From: Gammaproteobacteria bacterium UBA7310
GTDB taxonomy: Bacteria; Pseudomonadota; Gammaproteobacteria; Pseudomonadales; Ketobacteraceae
Assembly: GCA_002471665.1 (NCBI GenBank)
Contig: DKQK01000061.1
Location: forward strand, 1-45,170
Direction of reading: 5' to 3'
Length of the DNA: 45,170 nt
The translations under genes were made by a program, and so were the position numbers. A model generated the notes under the pieces. That model made no database searches and had not been told where the DNA came from. It saw nothing but the letters and a program-made list of their open reading frames with translations. Shown here piece by piece: positions 16,361 through 25,089 of the stretch; position 1 is the first letter of the stretch; every line of letters starts with the position of its first letter.

Positions 16361-17632
16361 TTAACCCAGATTGATCAGGGTCTGCTGTTCCGGCTCGCAA
16401 TGGGACAGCTGGGTGCTGGACCAGCCATTGCGGCCGTTTTCTTTCGATTTGTAGAGCATCTGATCGGCGGCACTCACCAGTTTTTCCGGATCCAGCGTTT
16501 TCACCGGATACACGGTGGCGGCACCGAGGCTGGCGGTTACCACTTTCCTGACCTGAGAACCTTCGTGGGGAATGTGTAAATCAAGCAGGCGTTGCTGGAT
16601 GCGCACCAAGGTGTTTTTGATCTGGGTGGCATCAATGTTGGGGTACAGCAGAATAAATTCCTCCCCCCCATAGCGGCCAACCAGCTCAGCAGGGCGGCTG
16701 GCCTCTTTCTTCAGGGCGCGGGCCACCTCCACCAGGCAATGATCCCCTGCCATATGGCCGTAATGGTCGTTGTACTGTTTGAAGTAATCAATATCCAACA
16801 GAATCACCGAGAGCGGTTTGTTCTCGCGCAGGCAGCGATGCCATTCCATTTTCAGGCGCTCGTCGAAATAGCGTCGATTGGCCAGCCCGGTGAGGGAATC
16901 CTCCCGCGACAATCGCTCCAGGTACTGATTCAATAAATCTTTTTCCGCTTTGTCGATGTCCAGTAGCAGGCCCTGTAGAAACATGGCCCTTTCCCGGTGT
17001 TCGATAATGTAGGCGATGCCCATACCGATGACATTGGCAAAGACAAAAAAGGTCTGAAACTCGAACTGGGTGTAGTGCAGGTCAAAGGCGCGGGTCATCA
17101 GCAGGGTGGTGAGCCCCGCCAAATGGCACCAGATGACGGTATTGAAGAAGCGCATTTTCGACATGGCGTAGACAATGATCACCACATAGATATTGATGGC
17201 GTGGATACCGGCCAGCCCCACCGGATCGGTGATGGTGGTGGCGCTCACCATGATCGAGGTGAGAATCACCATGGCAGTGATTCCGGTATACCAGTGGAAA
17301 GCACGATCCATGATGGGCAGGCGGGCACAGACATTGATAAACACCAGCCCGATGCCGGTAATAATATAGGCCCCGGTGAACCAGCCTTTCTCTTGATCCG
17401 CAAACTGAATGAACACCACAATGCCCATCACCAGATAGAGCCCCAGCAGATAGACTGCGTTGGAGAGCATGTTCTTGAGCGCCAGCTTGCGGTAGCTGCG
17501 GGCGAAGTGCTGTTCCAGATAATCGGGAAAACGCAGCAGCCTGAAACCGGAGCTCAGCACGTCTTCGATCTCGTGCTTTAACGCGGGATCGGTGATGATC
17601 AGGTTATCGGTGCGGATGATCAGTTGGGACAT
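16361..17632 (-). CDS. Membrane diguanylate cyclase (GGDEF)
   Basis: 423 residues. The first half is a cytoplasmic N-terminal segment then about six hydrophobic segments (roughly 50-210) with no recognised extracellular sensor. The GGDEF domain starts at about 240 with EDSLTGLANRRYF and has the active-site GGEEF at 322-326 and the metal-binding ILLDIDYFKQYND. It should make cyclic di-GMP. The product-inhibition site before it reads RPAE (313-316) in place of RxxD, so feedback inhibition may be weak. It lies in the same direction as, and 145 bp after, the HD-GYP-like gene. Confidence 0.92.
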   Translation of the reverse strand: MSQLIIRTDNLIITDPALKHEIEDVLSSGFRLLRFPDYLEQHFARSYRKLALKNMLSNAVYLLGLYLVMGIVVFIQFADQEKGWFTGAYIITGIGLVFINVCARLPIMDRAFHWYTGITAMVILTSIMVSATTITDPVGLAGIHAINIYVVIIVYAMSKMRFFNTVIWCHLAGLTTLLMTRAFDLHYTQFEFQTFFVFANVIGMGIAYIIEHRERAMFLQGLLLDIDKAEKDLLNQYLERLSREDSLTGLANRRYFDERLKMEWHRCLRENKPLSVILLDIDYFKQYNDHYGHMAGDHCLVEVARALKKEASRPAELVGRYGGEEFILLYPNIDATQIKNTLVRIQQRLLDLHIPHEGSQVRKVVTASLGAATVYPVKTLDPEKLVSAADQMLYKSKENGRNGWSSTQLSHCEPEQQTLINLG

Positions 17633-17704
17633 GCTGGATAAGGGATTACCCTGGAGCCGTATTATTGGTTGTTTTTTATTAGGTTTAGCAGAGTTTGTCG
17701 GTTA

Positions 17705-17773
17705 CTGCCTGTTGGTCCGATGGATGGAACGGGTGTTGTTTATCATACAGGAAACCGGGCAGGCAACAGGCAG
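17705..17773. repeat. 10-bp inverted repeat between GGDEF and HD-GYP-like genes
   Basis: CTGCCTGTTG (17705-17714) and CAACAGGCAG (17764-17773) are perfect reverse complements 49 bases apart. The second arm lies directly downstream of the HD-GYP-like stop codon on the minus strand. It could form a long-loop RNA hairpin in the gap, or be chance. No terminator U-run is seen. Confidence 0.35.
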
Positions 17774-17777
17774 CTAA

Positions 17778-19055
17778 TCAGAACGAGGTGGCATGCCGGA
17801 AATAATGCCGGTTACGGTGCTCGCTGTCAGGGGGCAGTGCCGGTTGGCTGGCCACAATAAAATCCTCCCCGGTGGCGTTGGCCAGATCCACGATGCGACG
17901 TTTGAATATCTGCCAGGGCTTCCGTTGATCTTCCAGAATCAGTAATTTGGGTTTCAGCCGGGCCTTGTTTTGCCCGATCACCACGGCCAGTCGCTCATCG
18001 TTGAGCGTGACCACGGAGCCGGTGGGGTACAAGCCGATGGCCTGGATAAATTCCTCCACCAGGGCGGCATCGAACAATACGTCACGCTGGCTGAACAGTT
18101 CCCGCACGGCGTCTGCCGACGACAGGGGCTCATCACGGAAATCGTAGCTCACCAGGTTTTCGTAATAATCCGCCAGCCCGATGACCTGGGACATGAACGG
18201 GATATGGCGGCCGGACACACCGCGGGGAAAGCCGCTGCCGTCATAACGCTCAAGGTGGTGGGACACCAGCTTAACAACCCGGCTGCTGAAGTGATCACTG
18301 GTGCGCAGCAGTTTCACGCCCTTCACCAGGGACCACTTCAGCATCTCATTCATGTGCGGAGTGGGCGTGCCCCTTACCCGCAGGATTTCCTGGGGAATGG
18401 TGGTGTAGCCGATCTTGCACAGCAGTGACGCCAGGGCCAGATCCGACATGGCTTCCCGGGTCAGATCCAGGTGGCGGCCGGTCAGTACTGCCCAGGAGGC
18501 AACGCGAATGCTGTAGTTGAGGACGTCTTCGCTGTGGGAATCAATGCGTGACAGGTAGGCGAAGGCGTCCGGGTTGCGAATGACGCTGTTCACCAGTTCG
18601 TTGGAGACATCCCGCAGATCTTCAATGCTGAGGCGCCCCTCACCGGTCAATGCCCGCAGAGTGCGTTTGATTCGGTCGCGGATACGTTTATGTACTCTGC
18701 GTGCCTGGCGCATTTCGGTATTGAGATTGGTGAGTCGCTTGTAAGGGGCCTGGTTCTGCATGGAGCGAATGCGCAGATTCAGTAGCTCCCGGCCATTCTT
18801 GCGTTGTTTCTCTTCGAAGTAATGGGAGACAAAACTGAAATCCTGGGCCGGAGCAACGGTGCTCAGGGTGCGGGACTTCTGCACGTCCACGTAGACCCAT
18901 TTACAGAGGCTCTGGATTTTTTCCAGCTGGGCGCGGTTTTCTATGTGAAAACCCTGGATCGGGAATGGCGTTTCCCGCCACGGGCGATCGATGCCCGAGA
19001 CGAACATGCCGACGTGCAGATCATCCGTGATCAGTTTTTGTGTGCGGACTGCCAT
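17778..19055 (-). CDS. DUF3391 plus degenerate HD-GYP domain protein
   Basis: 425 residues. The N-terminal DUF3391 domain is clear: LHVGMFVSGIDRPW, FPIQGFHI and VYVDVQKSR. A charged helical stretch (about 85-145) leads to an HD-GYP-type domain (about 165-330) that keeps DGSGFP and GLADYYENL. The key metal ligands are changed: the HDxGK motif reads CKIGY (213-217), the HP-helix histidine is missing in LKWSLVKG, and the HHE motif reads HLE before RYDGSG. It is therefore probably not a cyclic di-GMP phosphodiesterase, but may bind the nucleotide or a partner. It is upstream of the active-looking diguanylate cyclase on the same strand. Confidence 0.87.
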   Translation of the reverse strand: MAVRTQKLITDDLHVGMFVSGIDRPWRETPFPIQGFHIENRAQLEKIQSLCKWVYVDVQKSRTLSTVAPAQDFSFVSHYFEEKQRKNGRELLNLRIRSMQNQAPYKRLTNLNTEMRQARRVHKRIRDRIKRTLRALTGEGRLSIEDLRDVSNELVNSVIRNPDAFAYLSRIDSHSEDVLNYSIRVASWAVLTGRHLDLTREAMSDLALASLLCKIGYTTIPQEILRVRGTPTPHMNEMLKWSLVKGVKLLRTSDHFSSRVVKLVSHHLERYDGSGFPRGVSGRHIPFMSQVIGLADYYENLVSYDFRDEPLSSADAVRELFSQRDVLFDAALVEEFIQAIGLYPTGSVVTLNDERLAVVIGQNKARLKPKLLILEDQRKPWQIFKRRIVDLANATGEDFIVASQPALPPDSEHRNRHYFRHATSF

Positions 19056-19410
19056 AGGCGCGTGTGGCTATTCCCAATAGATAAAAGTAAATGGATTGTT
19101 TAGTAGCTTAATTTTATGGATTGTAATCCTCAAGTTACAAAAAATGCAAAGCAGTTCACTGCCATTTCATGTTGATTTATGTAACAGCATCAAGGGCTTT
19201 GGCGAAACTATTGACAAAGCGCGGCAGATTTATGGCGGCCCGGTGGAGGTAGGTGTCTTGGGCGATTGGGTCTGGTGTGCAAAGGGGTGAATTGGTCTCC
19301 CTCACATCAGTTGCACGCTTTCTATGGATAGTATCGGTACAGGCTGATCCGAGGGAGTGGCGCCATGATATATACAAAAAGTTACAAACACAAGACATGA
19401 ATGATTCTAT
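19056..19410. other. Non-coding gap upstream of the HD-GYP-like gene
   Basis: About 355 bp with no credible gene. It is more AT-rich than its surroundings on the side nearest the HD-GYP-like start, where that gene's promoter must lie. A short palindrome GGATTGTAATCC lies near 19118. No consensus promoter, RNA gene or mobile-element end was recognised. Confidence 0.4.
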
Positions 19411-19462
19411 CAGGGGCAGGGGTAAGCAGGGGCCAGCAGGGGCAGGGGTAAGCAGGGGCCAG
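19411..19462. repeat. Perfect tandem duplication of a 26-bp G-rich unit
   Basis: Positions 19411-19436 and 19437-19462 are identical 26-base units, each beginning CAGGGGCAGGGGTAAG. The pair ends 3 bp before the stop codon of the EamA gene, on its 3' side. It may be a replication-slippage product. The plus strand is rich in GGGG runs and the minus-strand transcript is C-rich. Confidence 0.9.
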
Positions 19463-19465
19463 GCG

Positions 19466-20314
19466 TCAGGCGCGGTAGGTTTCAAACGCGGCGGTGCCGA
19501 TGATGATGGTGCCCCCCATAATGGTGGTCCACCCCGGTTCTTCTGCCAGCACCAGATAGGCCAGGGTTGCTCCGTACACCGGTTGCAGGCAACCGATCAG
19601 GCCTACGGTTTTGGCTTTCAGGTAGCGCAGGCTGTTGGCAAAAAAGCTGTGGGGCAGGGCGGTAAACAGAGCCCCCAGCAGGATGAGCTTGAACAGGCTT
19701 TCGCCGTCGATCTGCAGGGGGTTGCTGGTCACAAACGGGATCACCACGACGCCGGCAATGATGCCTTGGTACAGAATACTGGTTTCACCGCTGTAGCCTC
19801 GCAGATAATGGCCCTGGATGACGTTGCGCAGGGCGAACAGGGCAGCGGACAGAATCCCCCAGCAGACCCCTTGGGTGACGTTGTTGGCCAGATCGAATTC
19901 CGGCACCAGCAGTACGATACCGAACAACATTACCAGGGCGCAGATGACGTCCCCCAGCTGGGGGCGATGCCCTTTGAACAGCGGTTCCAGAAACACAATC
20001 ATAATGGGATAGGTATACATGGCCACCATGCCCACGGCGATGCCCGCCACCTGCATGGCCTGAAAATAAGTGGCCCAGTGCAGGCCCAGCAGAGCCCCGC
20101 CAATCATCATGATCGCGGCATCCAGTGGCCGCTGCAGACCCAGTGGCCGCCGGCGCAGCAACAGCAGGATCAGAATCACCGCCACCGCCACAAAGCTGCG
20201 CCAGACCGTAATGTCGGCGGCGGGTAAAGCGATCAGTTTGGCGAACAGGGCAGTGCCGCCGAAAATAAGGATGGCGCTGTGCAGAAACAGCAGCCCTTTG
20301 CGTTTGTTTTCCAT
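19466..20314 (-). CDS. EamA-family (DMT superfamily) transporter
   Basis: 282 residues with about ten hydrophobic segments in two similar halves, as in EamA drug/metabolite exporters. Landmarks are FGGTALFAKLIALP in the first helix, VWRSFVAVAV, AMYTYPIMIVFLEPLF and the second-half LRNVIQGHYLRG and GLIGCLQPVYGATLAYLVL. It should be an inner-membrane permease; the substrate is unknown. The start is 3 bp after the end of the DedA-PAP2 gene, so the two are probably co-transcribed. The 26-bp tandem repeat lies just past the stop. Confidence 0.9.
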   Translation of the reverse strand: MENKRKGLLFLHSAILIFGGTALFAKLIALPAADITVWRSFVAVAVILILLLLRRRPLGLQRPLDAAIMMIGGALLGLHWATYFQAMQVAGIAVGMVAMYTYPIMIVFLEPLFKGHRPQLGDVICALVMLFGIVLLVPEFDLANNVTQGVCWGILSAALFALRNVIQGHYLRGYSGETSILYQGIIAGVVVIPFVTSNPLQIDGESLFKLILLGALFTALPHSFFANSLRYLKAKTVGLIGCLQPVYGATLAYLVLAEEPGWTTIMGGTIIIGTAAFETYRA

Positions 20315-20317
20315 GGT

Positions 20318-21673
20318 TTAGCTCAGGCTTAAGGGGAGGTAACGGTGAACAATATCTCCGTAATGGGGCACGACCCAGGTGAACAGGCTGATCACCCAGG
20401 CGGCCAGGGTGGCCGCGATCAGTGGCCATGGCCGAACAGTGCGGAACGGGCGCTGCAGGACCAGGGTGTGCAGGCAGGCCAGGATCATCCCGCCCAGCAG
20501 CAGGCCGCCCAGGATATCCGTGGGCCAGTGTACGGTGAGGTAAAGCCGTGCTGCGGCAATGGTGGTGGCCAGAATGCATACGGCACTGAGAATGGCTTTT
20601 TGGCGCCGCCCCGGCACCCCGGGCAGGCAGAGGATGGTCAGGGTACCCAGGAACACCAGGCCCATGGTGGTGTGGCCGCTGGGGAAGGCCCAGGATTCCG
20701 GTGGCATCGCCACCAGATTGGGGCGGGGCCAGGCGATCCATTGTTTCAGGCCCACCAGCAGGGTTTGCCCCAGCAGCAGGGTGCCCACCCACAGGGTGGC
20801 GGCGTAGGTGTTGCGCTGCAGCAACAGGGCCAGTGTCACCAGTACACCCCACAGGGTCATGGGGGCACGGTAGCCCAGCTGGGTCAGTACAATAAAGAAA
20901 TCGTCCAGCCAGCGGTGACGCAGGCTCAGGGCCCAGTGGCTGAAGCGCTGGTTGAGGTCGGTTACCTGGTCCAACTGCATCACCAGGCTCAAACTGATGA
21001 ACAGTGCCAGGCAGGCGCTACCGGTCACCATGGCCAGCAGCAGTTTGTTGCGTCGCTGCCGGATATGGTCATGGGTCCACCACAGCAACTGGGCCAGCAG
21101 CCAGCCGCCGACGATCATGATGCTGAGGAACAGCAGGTGGCGGCCGGAGAGCGCGTTTGTCCCCTCCAGGCTGGCCCCCACCAGGTAACCGGGCATCAGG
21201 TAGAATGGCGCCCAGGCGATGGCACTGAGCATGTTGACGCTGTAAAAATTCACCGGCCGCATCTGCATAAAGCCGGCCACCAGAGGCATCACCGGGCGGA
21301 TGGGGCCGACAAAACGACCGATGACGATTCCCATCAAGCCATAGCGGGCGAAAAACTGCTCCCCTTTATCAATCCACTGGGGATGGGTTTTGAAGGGCGG
21401 TATTCGGCGGATAAAGGCATGGTAGTGATAGCCCAGCAGGAAGCTGAGACCATCGCCGGCCACCGCGCCGCAGAATGCGGCCAGCAATACCCAAATGACA
21501 TCAATATCGGTGCTGCCGGCGGCGGTACCGGCGGCAAACAACAGCGCCACGCCGGGGACCACGATGCCCACCACCGCCAGTGATTCGAGAAACGCCATAA
21601 CGGCGATGGCGATCAGTATCCAGTCCTGATGTTCCCCCAGCCACTGGGCCAGCGGGGCAAAGGCCGTTTCCAT
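20318..21673 (-). CDS. DedA-PAP2 fusion membrane protein
   Basis: 451 residues. The N-terminal half (about 1-200) is a DedA/VTT domain with VVPGVALLFAAG, an ISGxLGD-like GAVAGDGLSFLLGY, and GRFVGPIRPVMPLVAG (119-134). The C-terminal half is a PAP2 phosphatase with all three motifs: KQWIAWPRP (310-318), PSGH (331-334) and R376-x5-H382 with Asp386. DedA proteins include undecaprenyl-phosphate translocases, and PAP2 enzymes include undecaprenyl-pyrophosphate phosphatases, so recycling of the cell-wall lipid carrier is a fair inference, though other phospholipids are possible. It lies 18 bp after lipA, next to the cell-wall block. Confidence 0.92.
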   Translation of the reverse strand: METAFAPLAQWLGEHQDWILIAIAVMAFLESLAVVGIVVPGVALLFAAGTAAGSTDIDVIWVLLAAFCGAVAGDGLSFLLGYHYHAFIRRIPPFKTHPQWIDKGEQFFARYGLMGIVIGRFVGPIRPVMPLVAGFMQMRPVNFYSVNMLSAIAWAPFYLMPGYLVGASLEGTNALSGRHLLFLSIMIVGGWLLAQLLWWTHDHIRQRRNKLLLAMVTGSACLALFISLSLVMQLDQVTDLNQRFSHWALSLRHRWLDDFFIVLTQLGYRAPMTLWGVLVTLALLLQRNTYAATLWVGTLLLGQTLLVGLKQWIAWPRPNLVAMPPESWAFPSGHTTMGLVFLGTLTILCLPGVPGRRQKAILSAVCILATTIAAARLYLTVHWPTDILGGLLLGGMILACLHTLVLQRPFRTVRPWPLIAATLAAWVISLFTWVVPHYGDIVHRYLPLSLS

Positions 21674-21691
21674 GGGGCAGCGGTTCCCGGG

Positions 21692-22735
21692 TCAGTGAGC
21701 GTCGGTATGATTCAGGCTGGCTTTATGCACGGCGTTGACGTCTTCGCCTTTGTGTTGCAGGTCGGCGTGATAGGAAGAGCGCACCATGGGCCCACTGGCC
21801 ACATTGACGAAACCCAGCTCTTCGCCGAAGTGACGGAACTGTTCAAACTCATCCGGGTGGACAAAACGATCCACCGGCGCATGCTGCTTGCTGGGTTGCA
21901 GGTACTGGCCAATGGTGATCATGTCCACCTGGTGGGCCCGCAGATCGCGCATCACCGCCATGACTTCCTCGTTGGTTTCACCCAGCCCCACCATTAAGCC
22001 GGACTTGGTGGCAACATGGGGCATGCGCTCCTTGTAGCGTTTGAGCAGATCCAGTGACCACTGATAATCCGAGCCTGGGCGAATGGCCTTGTACAGGCGG
22101 GGCACATTTTCCAGGTTATGGTTGAAGACATCCGGAGGATCGGCCGCCAGCAGGTCCAGGGCAATGTCCATGCGGCCACGGAAATCCGGTACCAGCACTT
22201 CAATTTTGGTGTCGGGGGAACGTGTGCGCACGGCACGAATGCAATGGCCGAAATGGCCGGCGCCGCCATCGCGCAGGTCGTCCCGGTCCACGGATGTCAC
22301 CACCACGTATTTCAGATTCAATGCCGCCACCGAATCCGCCAGGTTGGCGGGTTCATCCGGGTCCAGCGGGTTGGGGCGGCCGTGGGCCACGTCGCAAAAC
22401 GGACAGCGCCGGGTGCAGATGTCGCCCATGATCATGAAGGTGGCGGTGCCGCCACCGAAGCATTCCGGCAGGTTGGGGCAGGAGGCTTCCTCGCACACGG
22501 TGTAGAGCTTTTGTTGACGTAACAGGTTCTTGATGCGTTGCACTTCGCCATTGGCGGGCACGCGCACCCGTATCCAGTCCGGCTTGCGGGGCAGGTCGGT
22601 GGTGGGGATGACCTTCACCGGTATGCGGGCCACTTTGTCAGCGCCGCGCAGTTTTTCGCCCTGGACGACTTTCTTGCGCGGGGTGACGGTATTGTGGGGG
22701 GCGTCGGAGGCATCTCCGGGAGTGTGCTGACTCAT
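21692..22735 (-). CDS. lipA: LipA, lipoyl synthase
   Basis: 347 residues, slightly longer than E. coli LipA (321) owing to an N-terminal extension. The auxiliary cluster cysteines are in CEEASCPNLPEC, and the radical-SAM cluster in CTRRCPFC, followed by VVVTSVDRDDL. A C-terminal RSSYHAD holds the RSSY serine that binds the auxiliary cluster. It inserts two sulfurs into the octanoyl chain carried by lipoyl domains. It overlaps lipB as ATGA and is coupled to it. Confidence 0.97.
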   Translation of the reverse strand: MSQHTPGDASDAPHNTVTPRKKVVQGEKLRGADKVARIPVKVIPTTDLPRKPDWIRVRVPANGEVQRIKNLLRQQKLYTVCEEASCPNLPECFGGGTATFMIMGDICTRRCPFCDVAHGRPNPLDPDEPANLADSVAALNLKYVVVTSVDRDDLRDGGAGHFGHCIRAVRTRSPDTKIEVLVPDFRGRMDIALDLLAADPPDVFNHNLENVPRLYKAIRPGSDYQWSLDLLKRYKERMPHVATKSGLMVGLGETNEEVMAVMRDLRAHQVDMITIGQYLQPSKQHAPVDRFVHPDEFEQFRHFGEELGFVNVASGPMVRSSYHADLQHKGEDVNAVHKASLNHTDAH

Positions 22736-23394
22736 ACTGCTGCATCTAATCCTGTTACGTTGTGACCGCTAGTATATCCCAGCTGGTCCAGTAAATGGTG
22801 GGCCAATCGTGAGCGGATGTGAGCGAAATCCGCCTGTGCCCGGTAGGCGCTGACCTGGGTCATCTGCATACCCTGGTAGCCACAGGGGTTAATGCGTTGA
22901 AAAGGCTCCAGATCCATATCGATATTGAGTGCCAGCCCATGAAAAGAGCAGCCTTTACGAATGCGCAGCCCCAGGGAGGCAATCTTCTTGTCATCGGTGT
23001 ACACCCCCGGTGCATCGGCCCGGGGGGCGGCGGGGATGCCCAGTTCATCCAGGGTGGCCACGAGGGCGTTTTCAATGCGGCTTACCAGATCCCGGGCCCC
23101 CAGGTTGCGGCGTCGAAGATCGATCATCAGGTACCCCACCAGTTGGCCGGGGCCGTGGTAGGTGACCTGTCCGCCGCGGTCCACCTGAATCACCGGAATG
23201 TCGCCGGGAGCCAGTACGTGCTCCGCCTTGCCGGCCTGCCCCTGGGTAAACACCCGCGGGTGCTGCAGCAACCAGATCTCGTCCGGGGTTTGCTCGCTGC
23301 GTTGCTCGGTAAAGGTCTGCATGGCATGCCAGGTCCGGGTGTATTCCACCAGGCCCAAATCCCGCACCATGACCGTGTCGCTTGCATCAACCAT
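22732..23394 (-). CDS. lipB: LipB, octanoyl-[ACP]:protein octanoyltransferase
   Basis: 220 residues. Typical motifs are HPRVFTQGQAGKAEH, VDRGGQVTYHGPGQLVGY, and the catalytic region KIASLGLRIRKGCSFHGLALN followed by INPCGYQGMQMT with the active Cys. It moves octanoate from acyl carrier protein to lipoyl domains, giving the substrate of LipA. It follows ybeD by 2 bp and overlaps lipA by 4 bp. Confidence 0.96.
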   Translation of the reverse strand: MVDASDTVMVRDLGLVEYTRTWHAMQTFTEQRSEQTPDEIWLLQHPRVFTQGQAGKAEHVLAPGDIPVIQVDRGGQVTYHGPGQLVGYLMIDLRRRNLGARDLVSRIENALVATLDELGIPAAPRADAPGVYTDDKKIASLGLRIRKGCSFHGLALNIDMDLEPFQRINPCGYQGMQMTQVSAYRAQADFAHIRSRLAHHLLDQLGYTSGHNVTGLDAAV

Positions 23395-23396
23395 GA

Positions 23397-23663
23397 TTAC
23401 AGGGTCATGGCCACTTCTTCACGTTCATGCAGCTCCAGAAACACGGCTTCCACCTGTTCTTTGTGGGTGAAGCGCACCGCCACGGTAACGGAGGTGTATT
23501 TGCCACTGCTGCTGGCCTTGCAGGCAATGCTGTCGCGGTCAAAGTCCGGCGCGTGGCGGCCGATGATTTCCGCCACGATCTCCACCATGGGGTGACTGGA
23601 TAAGCCCATGATTTTCAATTGGTGAACACAGGGAAATTCCCACAGGTGTTCCTGAATGCCCAT
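23397..23663 (-). CDS. ybeD: YbeD/DUF493 family small protein
   Basis: 88 residues, the usual size of the ACT-like DUF493 family. Landmarks are the N-terminal EHLWEFPCVHQLKIMG, then VEIVAEIIGRHAPDF and SSSGKYTSVTVAV. In many gammaproteobacteria it sits between dacA and lipB, as here, but its biochemical role is not firmly known. It directly precedes lipB in the same transcript. Confidence 0.93.
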   Translation of the reverse strand: MGIQEHLWEFPCVHQLKIMGLSSHPMVEIVAEIIGRHAPDFDRDSIACKASSSGKYTSVTVAVRFTHKEQVEAVFLELHEREEVAMTL

Positions 23664-23790
23664 TGTTTGTACCTATGTAAATAAAACCGTAAATAAATCC
23701 GCTGGCAATGGATAAGAGGTATTGTAATCCAGCGGCGGGGGGCAGGCTATGCCAGGGCCCACCCGCCGGTGAATGAATATGGGGGCAACT

Positions 23791-23816
23791 GGGGCCTAAT
23801 AAAACTAGGTGGCCCC
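23791..23816. other. Hairpin downstream of dacA
   Basis: GGGGCC (23791-23796) and GGCCCC (23811-23816) can pair around a 14-base loop, and the inner CCTA/TAGG bases can pair in an alternative form. It lies 20 bp past the dacA stop on the minus strand, a likely place for a terminator, but no U-run follows. The 172-bp gap also must carry any ybeD promoter. Confidence 0.3.
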
Positions 23817-23835
23817 TTGGTTTGGGAACAGGGCG

Positions 23836-25002
23836 CTAGCTGAACAGGCCCTTGATCATCAGTACCAGCCAGTGCCACAGGCGTTTGAACAGGCCGCCTT
23901 CTTCCACACTTTCCAGGGCAATCAAGGGCTTGGTGGCCACGGTGTCGCCGTTCAGGGTCAGTTGAATGGTGCCGATTTTTTCACCGGCCGCAATGGGGGC
24001 CATCAGCAGCTCGGGCACTTCAATGTCTGCAGTGATGTCGTCTGCGGTACCGCGGGGGATGGTGAGCCAGATGGCCTCTTCGGTGCCCAACTTGATGCTG
24101 TTGCTGTCCCCTTTCCAGATCTCGGAGGCCAGCAATTCCTGTTTGGCGTCGTAGCTTTTCACGGTTTCGTAGAAGCGGAAACCATAGGTGATCAGCTTCT
24201 GGCTCTCCGCCGCCCGGTCTTTCTCCGAACGGGTACCCATTACCACTGAAATCAGGCGCATGTCGTCTTTTACGGCGGAGGCCACCAGGCAGTAGCCCGC
24301 TTCATCGGTGTGGCCGGTTTTGATGCCGTCCACCGAATCGTCCTGCCACAGCAGGGAATTGCGGTTGGGTTGGCGGATATTGTTGTAGGTGAATTCCTTC
24401 TCCGAATAGATGGCGTAGTCTTCCGGGTGATCGTTGATGGTGGCGCGGGCCAGTAACGACAGATCCCGTGCTGTGGTGTAGTGATTTTCGGCGGGCCAGC
24501 CGGTGGCGTTGACGAAGTTGCTGTTGTTCATGCCCAGGCTGTAGGCGGTTTGGTTCATCAGGTCAGCGAAGGCGTCTTCACTGCCGGCGATGTATTCGGC
24601 AACGGCGATGCTGGCGTCATTACCGGATTGAATGATGACACCGCGCAGCAGATCTTCCAGTTTTACCTCGGTGCCCTCCCGAATGTACATTTTGGAGCCG
24701 CCTTTGCGCCAGGCTTTCTCACTGATGCGCACCATATCGTCGTAGCCGATGTTGCCGGTGGCCAGTTGCTCGGAGGCAATGTAGGTGGTCATCATTTTGG
24801 TCAGACTGGCCGGTGCCAGCCGTTGATCGGCGTTGTATTCCGTAATGATGTAGCCGGTTTTGGCGTCCATCAGCAACCAGGATTTCGCTGCCAGGGTGGG
24901 CGGCGCCGGAATCATGGGGGTGGCGGCCCACAACTGGGCGGATAGAAACAGGGCGGTGAACAGGGCGCAAAGCCCGCTGAAACGAGTAGGTATAAGAGTC
25001 AT
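23836..25002 (-). CDS. dacA: D-alanyl-D-alanine carboxypeptidase (PBP5/6 type)
   Basis: 388 residues. A signal peptide (about 1-26, ending ALFLSAQLWA) is followed by the catalytic domain with SLTK (in PASLTKMMT), SGN (QSGNDASIAVAEY) and KTG (DGIKTGHTDEAGYC), then the beta-rich PBP5_C domain and a C-terminal amphipathic, hydrophobic helix that anchors it to the inner membrane. It trims the terminal D-Ala from peptidoglycan pentapeptides. It is 87 bp downstream of rlpA, on the same strand. Confidence 0.95.
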   Translation of the reverse strand: MTLIPTRFSGLCALFTALFLSAQLWAATPMIPAPPTLAAKSWLLMDAKTGYIITEYNADQRLAPASLTKMMTTYIASEQLATGNIGYDDMVRISEKAWRKGGSKMYIREGTEVKLEDLLRGVIIQSGNDASIAVAEYIAGSEDAFADLMNQTAYSLGMNNSNFVNATGWPAENHYTTARDLSLLARATINDHPEDYAIYSEKEFTYNNIRQPNRNSLLWQDDSVDGIKTGHTDEAGYCLVASAVKDDMRLISVVMGTRSEKDRAAESQKLITYGFRFYETVKSYDAKQELLASEIWKGDSNSIKLGTEEAIWLTIPRGTADDITADIEVPELLMAPIAAGEKIGTIQLTLNGDTVATKPLIALESVEEGGLFKRLWHWLVLMIKGLFS

Positions 25003-25089
25003 AGTTACGTGTTTTGCAATCTTAAACGGGTTGTTTTGGTCTAAACGAAGGTAAATTCAGGCTCAGCGGATGGTAACACAGCCGCCAGT

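Noticed and set aside
20345..21583. Open frame opposite the DedA-PAP2 gene, about 410 codons
   Set aside because: Gln/Gly/His-rich antisense shadow; the sense strand has complete DedA and PAP2 motifs.
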